DNA from: Oscillospiraceae bacterium
Lineage (GTDB): Bacteria; Bacillota; Clostridia; Oscillospirales; Acutalibacteraceae
Assembly: GCA_910574995.1 (NCBI GenBank)
Contig: CAJTCS010000006.1
Span: forward strand, 17,979 to 81,978
Length of the DNA stretch: 64,000 nucleotides
Direction of reading: 5' to 3'
Made by a program: the position numbers and the translations under genes. The notes below the pieces were generated by a model. That model ran no database searches, was not told where the DNA came from, and was given only the letters and a program-made list of their open reading frames with translations. Positions 39,136 to 46,005 of the stretch are shown here, one piece after another. The stretch's first letter is position 1. The number at the start of each line of letters is the position of its first letter.

Positions 39136-40518
39136 GTGGAGGACACACAGAAGACGCGGCTGTTTGAAAGCACGCCGGTGCCAAAGGCCGTGATGACCTT
39201 GGCCATCCCCACGGTGCTCAGTTCCTTGGTCATGGTGCTGTACAACCTGGCGGATACATACTTTGTGGGCATTTTGAACGACCCCGTCCAGACGGCGGCC
39301 GTCACCCTGGCGGGCCCGGTGCTGCTGGCCTTCAACGCCGTAAACAACCTGTTTGGCGTCGGGTCCTCCAGCATGATGAGCCGGGCCTTGGGCTCGAAGG
39401 ACTTTGAAACCGTAAAGCGCAGTTCCGCCTTTGGGTTTTACCTGGCCCTGTTTTCCGGCGTCCTGTTCTCTGTGCTGTGCACAGTGTTCCAGGGGCCGCT
39501 GCTAAGGCTTCTGGGCACCAACACGGAGACAAACGCCGCCACCGGCGCCTATATGCTGTGGACCGTTACCTGCGGGGCGGCCCCGGCCATTGTCAATGTG
39601 GTGATGGCCTACCTGGTGCGCAGCGAGGGCGCGGCCCTTCATGCCAGCATCGGCACCATGAGCGGCTGTGTGTTGAACATCATCCTGGACCCGGTGTTTA
39701 TTTTGCCTTGGGGCCTGGATATGGGCGCGGCTGGGGCGGGCCTGGCCACCTTCCTCTCCAACTGCGTGGCCTGCCTGTATTTTTTCGTGCTGCTGTTCTG
39801 CAGGCGGGGCAAGACCTACGTCTGCGTCAGCCCCCGGATGCTCTGCTTCCGCCGCTCCATTGTGCTGGGGGTATGCGGGGTGGGGGTGCCGGCCTCCATC
39901 CAGAACCTGCTGAACGTGACGGGCATGACCATCCTGAACAACTTTGCCTCCGCCTACGGCTCGGACGCGGTGGCGGCCATGGGCATCTCCCACAAGGTGC
40001 AGATGATACCCATGCAGGTTTCCATGGGTATTTCCCAGGGCATAATGCCCTTAATCAGCTATAACTATGCCAGCGGCAACACCCCCCGCATGAAGAAGAC
40101 CCTTTTCTTTACCATGCGGATTTCCTTAAGCTTCATCACCCTGGCCACCGCCGGCTTCTGCGTATTTTCTGGGCCCATTACCGCCCTGTTTATGGAAAAG
40201 CCCGAGATCGTGGCCTACGGCGGGCAGTTCCTGCGGGCCATGTCCTTGGCGCTGCCATTCCTGTGCATGGATTTCCTGGCGGTGGGGGTGTTCCAGGCCT
40301 GCGGCATGGGTTCGAAGTCTTTGCTGTTTGCCATTTTGCGCAAGATCGTCTTAGAAATACCCGCCCTGTTCGTTTTAGACTGGCTCTTCCCCCTATACGG
40401 CCTGGCCTGGGCCCAAACGGTGGCGGAGTTCATCCTGGCGGTGGCGGCGGTGGTTGTGCTGATGCGCCTGTTCCGGCGGCTGGAGAAGCGGGACCGCCTG
40501 CGGGCGGAAAAAGGATGA
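39136..40518 (+). CDS. MATE-family efflux transporter
   Basis: A 460-residue membrane protein with about 12 helices in two related halves. MATE features include AIPTVLSSLVMVLYNLADTY, FGVGSSSMMSRALGSKDFET and the second-half MGISQGIMPLISYNYASGNT. It would export cationic compounds in exchange for sodium or protons. The start is GTG 39136, after AAAGGAGGGATCCCA. It has its own promoter. Drug export is the usual role, but metabolite export is possible. Confidence 0.92.
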   Translation: MEDTQKTRLFESTPVPKAVMTLAIPTVLSSLVMVLYNLADTYFVGILNDPVQTAAVTLAGPVLLAFNAVNNLFGVGSSSMMSRALGSKDFETVKRSSAFGFYLALFSGVLFSVLCTVFQGPLLRLLGTNTETNAATGAYMLWTVTCGAAPAIVNVVMAYLVRSEGAALHASIGTMSGCVLNIILDPVFILPWGLDMGAAGAGLATFLSNCVACLYFFVLLFCRRGKTYVCVSPRMLCFRRSIVLGVCGVGVPASIQNLLNVTGMTILNNFASAYGSDAVAAMGISHKVQMIPMQVSMGISQGIMPLISYNYASGNTPRMKKTLFFTMRISLSFITLATAGFCVFSGPITALFMEKPEIVAYGGQFLRAMSLALPFLCMDFLAVGVFQACGMGSKSLLFAILRKIVLEIPALFVLDWLFPLYGLAWAQTVAEFILAVAAVVVLMRLFRRLEKRDRLRAEKG

Positions 40519-40634
40519 TCGCAGACCGGCCGGGGTATCCGGTTAAAGGGTAGGTGCGGAAGAAAGGGAGCGGCGCGCTTTGCGGTAGTTTTGCCGGGCT
40601 GGCCCGGGATTTTTACACAACAGGAGATGGGGAC

Positions 40635-41360
40635 ATGAAAGAATATCCATATAAATATGAAATGCACTGCCACACCAACTGGTGCAGCGCCTGCGCCCAC
40701 AACGGGCCGGAGGAGATGGCGGAGGCCTATTACAAGGCCGGGTATGCGGGGATGGTCATAACCGACCATTTCCTGCGGGGCAACACGGCTGTAGACCGGT
40801 CTTTGCCCTGGGAAGAGAAGATGCGCTGTTATTGGCGCTCGTATGAAGCGGCCAAGGCCTGGGCAAAGGGGAAGGGGTTCCAGGTGCTGTTTGGCATAGA
40901 GCACTATTATGGGGACGGCAAAGAGGTGCTGACCTACGGCATTGGGCTGGATTTCCTGCTGGCCCACCCAGACCTGCACATGTACACGCTGGCCGACTAC
41001 AGCAAGGCCGTGCATGAAGCGGGGGGGTTCCTCTCACAGGCGCACCCTTACCGCCACGCGTCCAACATCGACCCGGATGTGGCGCCCCAGCCCCAATACC
41101 TGGACGCGGCGGAGGTGTTCAACGCCTGCAATACCCTGGAGGAGAACCGCATGGCGGCACAGATGGCCCGTGAAAACGGGCTGCTTGTCACGGCCGGCGG
41201 GGATGTCCATTCGGTACGGGAGGGGTTCCTGGGCAAGGCCGGGCTGGCTTTTGCCACGCCCCCCCAAGATGTACAGGAACTGGTGAGGCTGCTGCGGGCC
41301 GGGGACTACAAGCTGGTCATAGAAGGGGAACTGCAGGATAAGGGCTGGGGGCTTGCGTAA
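40635..41360 (+). CDS. PHP-domain metal-dependent phosphoesterase
   Basis: A 241-residue PHP protein. The first metal motif is EMHCHTNWCSACAHN (H-x-H), then VITDHF, GIEHYY, LSQAHPYRH and TAGGDVHSV, together giving the usual set of His/Asp/Glu ligands of a trinuclear site. It resembles histidinol-phosphatase-like PHP proteins; being 1.8 kb from hisHF, histidinol phosphate could be its substrate, but this is only a guess. ATG 40635 follows CAGGAGATGGGG; a longer in-frame start at 40554 has no site. Confidence 0.88.
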   Translation: MKEYPYKYEMHCHTNWCSACAHNGPEEMAEAYYKAGYAGMVITDHFLRGNTAVDRSLPWEEKMRCYWRSYEAAKAWAKGKGFQVLFGIEHYYGDGKEVLTYGIGLDFLLAHPDLHMYTLADYSKAVHEAGGFLSQAHPYRHASNIDPDVAPQPQYLDAAEVFNACNTLEENRMAAQMARENGLLVTAGGDVHSVREGFLGKAGLAFATPPQDVQELVRLLRAGDYKLVIEGELQDKGWGLA

Positions 41361-41506
41361 AGGGCCGGCCCCAGAAGGCGCGCCGTGCGGGTTTTGCACG
41401 GTGGTCCGCCGCATATCGGCTGTGCCTGCCAGGCGGGCCGTGCCGTTTGGGGGCGGGCGGCCGCTTTCGCCGGCGCAAAAGGAGCTTTTCCGCCAGAAAA
41501 TCCCCC

Positions 41507-41535
41507 TTGCAATGGGGCCGCGCTTCGTATATAAT
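41507..41535 (+). promoter_or_regulatory. promoter of ssrA
   Basis: TTGCAA at 41507-41512 and TATAAT at 41530-41535, spacing 17, 18 bases before the mature 5' end of tmRNA. Confidence 0.75.
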
Positions 41536-41552
41536 AGGGTATATAGAGAAAC

Positions 41553-41902
41553 GGGGATGTAAAGGTTTCGACGGGGAAGGAGAGCCCTGGTAAGCGAGCA
41601 GCGGCGCGGACCGCTATAAAACCGCAAACCTTACAAGTAAACGACAACAATTCTGTTGCTGTTGCTGCTTAACTAAGCAGCCGTTCTTGCCTGGAATACC
41701 GCGGCCAGGACAAGAGCGTCGATGAGCGGTGAACGTGAACGAGGGCGCCGCCTTTCGCCCCCGTCATGATTTAAAAGGCTACTGACCTCCAAAGCCTGCT
41801 TTTGGGCGTTGGACAGAGGGAATGCAAAACCAAAAGCTACGCTCGTAGAAAGCCTTGGTAATCTTTTTTCGGACGCGGGTTCGATTCCCGCCATCTCCAC
41901 CA
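41553..41902 (+). ncRNA. ssrA: transfer-messenger RNA (tmRNA)
   Basis: The 350-base gene begins GGGGATGTAAAGGTTTCGAC, the standard tmRNA 5' end, and finishes with a T-arm (GGGTTCGATTCC) and CATCTCC-A-CCA. The acceptor stem pairs GGGGATG with CATCTCC, one G-U pair. The tag frame ends in NDNNSVAVAA and a TAA inside GTTGCTGTTGCTGCTTAA; the exact resume codon is not certain. It frees stalled ribosomes with SmpB and marks the peptide for proteolysis. Its 3' end is a common integration site, and element genes begin about 260 bases downstream. Confidence 0.95.
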
Positions 41903-42164
41903 TCTTTACAAAGCAAAAAAGATGCCACCCCCGAAAAACCGCGCCACAGCGCGGTTTTTCGGCGTTCAAGAGGCCAAAAAACGACCGTCACGGGATGACG
42001 TGTTTTGGGAGATGCCACCCCGATTTTTGGGATCTGAACCGTCACACAGACCAAAACCAAGCCCAACGGAGACAGCAAAAGAAAAAATTTTTGAGAAGGC
42101 TCACAGGAAAAAACCTGTGGGCCTTTTCGCATTTCTGGACAAATTTTCAAGGAGGTATGACAGG
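41903..42164 (+). other. ssrA terminator, direct repeats and hairpins at the edge of the right element
   Basis: A 14-bp terminator stem, CCGAAAAACCGCGC with GCGCGGTTTTTCGG (41931-41962), ends ssrA. The 12-mer AGATGCCACCCC occurs at 41920-41931 and again at 42010-42021, a possible trace of past recombination. A second hairpin, AAGGCTCACAGG with CCTGTGGGCCTT (42096-42125), has a T run. Somewhere here the chromosome changes into the mobile element; a repeat of the ssrA 3' end, expected at the far end, cannot be seen because the element runs off the window. Confidence 0.6.
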
Positions 42165-42323
42165 GTGCCGCGCTTTACAAATAACGTGATTGATCAGGCA
42201 TACGAAAACTTCATGAAGCAGATTCCTGGTTTCCACCGGGAGCCTGACGAAGCCAGGACGATCCAGAAGGACATGGAGAGGGATAAGAAGAAGGGAGGGC
42301 GTTCTCATGATCTTCCGAAATGA
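42165..42323 (+). CDS. small hypothetical protein, first gene of the right element
   Basis: A 52-residue frame starting at GTG 42165, with AAGGAGG 8-14 bases upstream: PRFTNNVIDQAYENFMKQIP then FHREPDEARTIQKDMERDKK. It is mostly one charged helix and ends GGRSHDLPK. The next gene overlaps it by 17 bases. I recognise no family; its ribosome binding site and coupling argue that it is expressed. Confidence 0.5.
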   Translation: MPRFTNNVIDQAYENFMKQIPGFHREPDEARTIQKDMERDKKKGGRSHDLPK

Positions 42324-42708
42324 CACGCATGGCGTGCTGTTTGAAAAGGAAATACGGCTTCATAAGGGCTGCGGTAAAAAGATAACCGCAGCCCTTTTTT
42401 TATTGACGGCGGACTATAGGCTGTGGGCGCAGGTGGAGCCTTTCGTGGGCAGAAGGAGCATCGAAATCGAATCAGCCCGGCCCCGGCACTTGAACGGGCT
42501 GTCTTATGTGTGCTTTGTGCTGGCCAAGGATATCCTGACCGGCAGCCGGACAGTAGCTCTGGGGGAGCTGGCCGACCCCAGCCTGCTCTCACCCCGGAAC
42601 TTTATGATGGTGTCACTGGCCATGTTCATCCGGGCTTACGGGTTGAGTGCCGCAAATCAAGTGGTTATGATTCCAAAATGTGAAGGAGGCAGCGAGGATG
42701 AACTTTGA
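42307..42708 (+). CDS. hypothetical element protein, possibly DUF6075-like
   Basis: A 133-residue protein starting MIFRNDTHGVLFEKEIRLHK, then TAALFLLTADYRLWAQVEPF and SPRNFMMVSLAMFIRAYGL. The MIFRN start and the LLTAD-x-x-LW motif recall small DUF6075-type proteins of clostridial integrative elements, but I am not sure of the family. Helical, no metal or nucleotide motif. GAAGGGAGGGCG precedes ATG 42307. A perfect terminator-like hairpin lies inside the coding region (42364-42402), which may attenuate transcription. The DUF4314 gene overlaps its end. Confidence 0.6.
   Translation: MIFRNDTHGVLFEKEIRLHKGCGKKITAALFLLTADYRLWAQVEPFVGRRSIEIESARPRHLNGLSYVCFVLAKDILTGSRTVALGELADPSLLSPRNFMMVSLAMFIRAYGLSAANQVVMIPKCEGGSEDEL
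42364..42402 (+). terminator. intrinsic terminator inside a coding region
   Basis: AAGGGCTGCGGT (42364-42375) pairs perfectly with ACCGCAGCCCTT (42385-42396), 12 bp with a 9-base loop, followed by six or more T residues. It lies about 60 bases into the preceding coding region. As built it should stop most transcripts unless translation disrupts it, so it may act as a translation-sensitive attenuator for the element genes behind. Confidence 0.6.
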
Positions 42709-42964
42709 TAGAAGCAAGGTTGAAAGGGTGAAAGCGCGGTATCCCGTGGGCACTCGTATCGAACTGAAAGGGCTATGCAATGACGAGCCGGGGATGCCCC
42801 CCGGCCTGTGCGGGACGGTGATCGGGGTGGATGACCAGCCTGCTCTGCTCATGAAGTGGGATAATGGCCGGGGGTTGAGTCTTTTGCCTTATGAGGATTC
42901 CTTCTCTGTAATCGAGCAGGAACAGGAGCAGGCCCAGGAGTCCGGCCTCACCATGCAGCTATGA
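42698..42964 (+). CDS. DUF4314-family element protein
   Basis: An 88-residue protein starting MNFDRSKVERVKARYPVGTR, then IELKGLCNDEPGMPPGLCGT and VDDQPALLMKWDNGRGLSLL, ending in the family's PYEDSFSVI. This is the DUF4314 pattern, an SH3-like beta barrel regularly found beside DNA methylase genes on conjugative elements. Function unknown. ATG 42698 is chosen for the GAAGGAGG site 9-16 bases upstream; an in-frame ATG at 42680 overlaps that site. Confidence 0.85.
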   Translation: MNFDRSKVERVKARYPVGTRIELKGLCNDEPGMPPGLCGTVIGVDDQPALLMKWDNGRGLSLLPYEDSFSVIEQEQEQAQESGLTMQL

Positions 42965-43040
42965 GCAACGGACACTGGCAGCGGGGGCCTCCCCCGAAAC
43001 ATAAATTTCAAAAGATTGGACGGTGATTTTTATACTGGCA

Positions 43041-43877
43041 ATGTTACCCTGGGTCGGCGGCAAGCAGGCCCTGTTTAAGACGATTATCAAGCGGTTCCCC
43101 TCGGACTACCGCAGGAGGACGTATGTGGAGGTTTTCGGCGGCGGGGGCACCATGCTGCTGAACAAAGACCGCTCTGTGAAAGAAATTTTCAATGACGCCA
43201 ACGGTAACCTGGTAAACCTGTACCGGGTGGTGCGTCAGCAGCCGGAGGAACTCATGCGGCGGCTTACTTACGTCCTCAACTCCAAGGCGGATTTCCTTCT
43301 CACGAAAGAGCAGATCAAACTGGGACAGTACCGCGACCCTGTCCAGTGGGCGGCGGATTACTACCAGCTTATCAAACAGAGCTATGCGGGCAAGGGTTCT
43401 ACCTTTGGTGGGAATGGCAGGAGTATGTGGGCGGCGTTCCCGCTCATCGACGCCATCTGCGCCCGGCTCCAGTATGTGGTCATCGAGAACGCGGATTTCG
43501 GGAAGGTCATCCCGGCGAACGACTCTTCCAATACCATTTTCTATCTTGACCCGCCGTACTACTTCACGGAGGACTACTATCCCGGCCAGATCTTCACGGA
43601 GGCAGACCACTACAGGCTGTTTGAAACGGTCATGGGCATCAAGGGGCTGTGGCTGTTGTCTTACAATTTCTGCCCGGAAACGGTTGACCTTTACAGCAAG
43701 CCGGGGCTGTACATCGAAAAGCTGGAGCGGCCCAACAACATGGCCCAGAAGTACGATCCTGGCTCCATGTATGAGGAAATTTTGGTGTCTAACTTTGACA
43801 CCTCAAAGCCGCGGCCGCTGCAAATGAGTTTATCCGGCGATGCGCCGGAGGAAAGGGAATTTATATGGAAACCATGA
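43041..43877 (+). CDS. DNA adenine methylase (D12 class, Dam-like)
   Basis: A 278-residue N6-adenine methyltransferase. It begins LPWVGGKQALFKTII, the P-x-G/GGK start of the D12 family. Motif I, which binds S-adenosylmethionine, is VEVFGGGGTMLL (residues 29-40), and catalytic motif IV is DPPY at 170-173. The recognition loop between them is the family's usual length. I prefer ATG 43041 because homology starts there; GTG 43023 is an alternative. The product overlaps the AbrB gene by 13 bases. It may mark element DNA against host restriction after transfer. Confidence 0.9.
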   Translation: MLPWVGGKQALFKTIIKRFPSDYRRRTYVEVFGGGGTMLLNKDRSVKEIFNDANGNLVNLYRVVRQQPEELMRRLTYVLNSKADFLLTKEQIKLGQYRDPVQWAADYYQLIKQSYAGKGSTFGGNGRSMWAAFPLIDAICARLQYVVIENADFGKVIPANDSSNTIFYLDPPYYFTEDYYPGQIFTEADHYRLFETVMGIKGLWLLSYNFCPETVDLYSKPGLYIEKLERPNNMAQKYDPGSMYEEILVSNFDTSKPRPLQMSLSGDAPEEREFIWKP

Positions 43878-44209
43878 GGATGCTCAGGATTCTGGGCAAG
43901 AGGGGCCGCGTCACGGTGCCCCAGGAGGTGCGGGATGAGATAGGATTGGAGCGGGGCGACGTGGTGAGTTTTAACCTGGTGGACGAGGACAGCGTCCTCG
44001 TGAAGCGGGAAAAACTGTGCGATAACTGCGTCACCCAGACGAACCAGACAGACATGATGGAGCTGCTGTTGCAGGCGATGCGGTTCGCCCATCCGGGGGA
44101 ATCGGCGCAGGACGCCTTCGAGTTTTTGACTGATTTGACCCCGCGCCAGCGCTTTGAGTGCATAGCAAGAATAATCGCAGATTGGGCTGAGAAAATCCAT
44201 GAGAAATAA
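43865..44209 (+). CDS. AbrB/SpoVT-type DNA-binding regulator
   Basis: A 114-residue protein. Residues 5-52 form the swapped-hairpin AbrB fold: MLRILGKRGRVTVPQEVRDE, IGLERGDVVSFNLVDEDSVL. The C-terminal half, after a CDNC pair, is helical (MMELLLQAMRFAHPGESAQD, FLTDLTPRQRFECIARIIAD). The two cysteines may bind a metal or form a disulphide. It starts inside the methylase gene, so the two are co-expressed. It probably represses an element promoter. Confidence 0.85.
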   Translation: METMRMLRILGKRGRVTVPQEVRDEIGLERGDVVSFNLVDEDSVLVKREKLCDNCVTQTNQTDMMELLLQAMRFAHPGESAQDAFEFLTDLTPRQRFECIARIIADWAEKIHEK

Positions 44210-44218
44210 GGTGGCAAT

Positions 44219-44719
44219 ATGGCAAAGAGAAAAACGAAACAGGATATGGATATCGCGGTGGATGAAGCTGTGCAGCCTCCTGCCGCTGAACCGGTCTCTG
44301 CGGGCCAGCCGGAACCGCCGATGGAAAAGGCGATCCCGGAGCTGACGGTGCGCATCTTCCCTGTGAAGAACGCAAGAAGCAAGCTGCGGGCTACCGCTAA
44401 CGTCAATATTGCGGGGGCCTTTGCCGTCCAGGGCTTCCGCATTTTTGACTCGAAAAACGGGTTGTTCGTGAAGGAGCCGGAGCGGCAGTATGTGAAGGAC
44501 GGTACACAACTGTCGCAGTCGGTATTCTTCCCCATCACCAGGGAGGCGCGGGAGAAGCTGTACGGTCAGATTTTACACTCTTATGAAATGGTGATGGATC
44601 AGCAGCAGGCCCAGGGCCAGGAAGTGGATATCCCCTTTTTGACAGACGAGGACGCACCGCCAGCGCCGGAAGAGATCAGCCCCGATGACGATCTGCCCTT
44701 TGGGGTCATGCAGATGTAA
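44219..44719 (+). CDS. SpoVG-family protein
   Basis: A 166-residue protein with an acidic, Pro-rich lead (about 35 residues), then the SpoVG core ELTVRIFPVKNARSKLRATA, NVNIAGAFAVQGFRIFDSKN and SVFFPITREAREKLYGQILH. Chromosomal SpoVG is about 95 residues, so this element version has extra N- and C-terminal acidic parts. SpoVG proteins bind DNA or RNA and act in global control. AAGGTGGC precedes ATG 44219. It lies just before the SLH gene's promoter. Confidence 0.85.
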   Translation: MAKRKTKQDMDIAVDEAVQPPAAEPVSAGQPEPPMEKAIPELTVRIFPVKNARSKLRATANVNIAGAFAVQGFRIFDSKNGLFVKEPERQYVKDGTQLSQSVFFPITREAREKLYGQILHSYEMVMDQQQAQGQEVDIPFLTDEDAPPAPEEISPDDDLPFGVMQM

Positions 44720-44766
44720 CAGGCCCGGCATGGAAAAATATTTTTAAAGATTTTTTCAAAAAATAG

Positions 44767-44796
44767 TAGACATATACCCAGCATTCCCGGTATACT
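44767..44796 (+). promoter_or_regulatory. promoter of the SLH protein gene
   Basis: TAGACA at 44767-44772 and TATACT at 44791-44796, 18 bases apart, 48 bases before the gene. GATTTTTTC/GAAAAAATA-like AT-rich repeats lie just upstream. Confidence 0.6.
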
Positions 44797-44843
44797 GGAA
44801 GCAGCGGATAAAACCGCAAAATCCAATGTGGGGAGTGTAAAAA

Positions 44844-45863
44844 ATGAGCAAGCTGTTCCGAAGGTTCATGGCCGCCAGCGCGGCGGCCCTCATGCTGGCA
44901 GCGCCCATGACAGCCCATGCCGCCGCCGAAAAATTCACCGACGTAAAGCCCGGCGCGTGGTATTATGACGCGGTGGACTACGCCGCCAGTGAGGGGCTGT
45001 TCAACGGCACCGGCCCCTCCACCTTCGACCCGGAGGGCGGCATGACCCGTGGGATGTTCGTGACGGTGCTGGCCAACAAGACGGACGGGTTCGTGGCCGG
45101 GCGGTATAAGGAATCCACGTTTGCTGACGTGGCGGCGGGCCAGTGGTACGCCCCGCCAGTGGGCTGGGCCAGCCAGAACAAGCTGGTGGGCGGCGTCGGG
45201 AACGGCAGGTTCGCCCCCAACGACAGCGTAACGCGGGAACAGATTGCTAAAATCCTCTATGACTACGCCCAGCAGACAGGGAATGACACCAGCGCGGACG
45301 AGTCCAGCCTGCAGGGGTTCGGGGATGCGGGGAAGGTTTCAAGCTGGGCCAGGCAGGCCATGGCCTGGGCCACCACCCACAGGGTCATCAAGGGGGACGG
45401 CGGCAGGCTGGACCCCCAGGGCACGGCAACCAGGGCGCAGGTGGCGCAGATCTTCTACAACAGCCGGGGCCTGCTCACCAGCAGCACCATCCTCTCCCCC
45501 GTAGCCACCTGGGTGGTGGACGTGCCGGGGCACTATGAGACTGTGACGCGACTGGAACTACAGGAAGTGACAGTAGGCGAAGTCGGGCATTGGGAAGATA
45601 TGTGGTATACAGAATGGGTATATCGATGCAATAAATGTGGTTTTACTGCAGACACGGTCGAAGGAATCAACGCGCACTTAGACAGTACCATAGATTGGGA
45701 TACCATGACAGGCCATGGAACTTATACAATGGTGTCAGGTGACCCGATTTACACGGGAGAAAAAATTTGGGTGGTGGATGTGCCCGGCCACACCGAACTC
45801 AAAATGGTAGAAGTCAAGGAAGAAGTATGGGTAGAGGAAGCAGGCCATTGGGAGTACAACTGA
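44844..45863 (+). CDS. secreted SLH-domain protein with paired WVVDVPGH repeats and a zinc-finger-like knuckle
   Basis: A 339-residue exported protein. The signal peptide ends near APMTAHA-AAE (residue 27). Three S-layer homology domains follow (FTDVKPGAWYYDAVDYAASE, FADVAAGQWYAPPVGWASQ, FGDAGKVSSWARQAMAWATT, each with the ITRAE-like TRGMFV, TREQIAKIL, TRAQVAQIF). SLH domains bind secondary wall polymers. The last 120 residues hold two copies of a unit starting WVVDVPGH and ending VEEAGHWE or VGEVGHWE, separated by CNKCGF...INAHLD, which looks like a metal knuckle with Cys, Cys and His. The tail's role is unknown; wall display on an ICE suggests mating contact or surface exclusion. Confidence 0.85.
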   Translation: MSKLFRRFMAASAAALMLAAPMTAHAAAEKFTDVKPGAWYYDAVDYAASEGLFNGTGPSTFDPEGGMTRGMFVTVLANKTDGFVAGRYKESTFADVAAGQWYAPPVGWASQNKLVGGVGNGRFAPNDSVTREQIAKILYDYAQQTGNDTSADESSLQGFGDAGKVSSWARQAMAWATTHRVIKGDGGRLDPQGTATRAQVAQIFYNSRGLLTSSTILSPVATWVVDVPGHYETVTRLELQEVTVGEVGHWEDMWYTEWVYRCNKCGFTADTVEGINAHLDSTIDWDTMTGHGTYTMVSGDPIYTGEKIWVVDVPGHTELKMVEVKEEVWVEEAGHWEYN

Positions 45864-45881
45864 ACAAGGCATAACGGCTGG

Positions 45882-45914
45882 AAAAGCCCTCTGAGACATC
45901 AGAGGGCTTTTGTC
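45882..45914 (+). terminator. intrinsic terminator of the SLH gene
   Basis: AAAAGCCCTCTGA pairs with TCAGAGGGCTTTT over 13 bp around GACA, so it works in both directions. Confidence 0.85.
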
Positions 45915-46005
45915 ATGCCCATTTTTCATTGGAAGGGGTGCTGCGGGGCTCTCCGCCTGCCCAGCAAGGGAAGAAAATCAACAACAGACGGGAAAGGAAG
46001 GTTCA

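Noticed and set aside
41673..42150. Minus-strand frames across the tmRNA and its flank
   Set aside because: They read the antisense of ssrA and its terminator; no start signals or family features.
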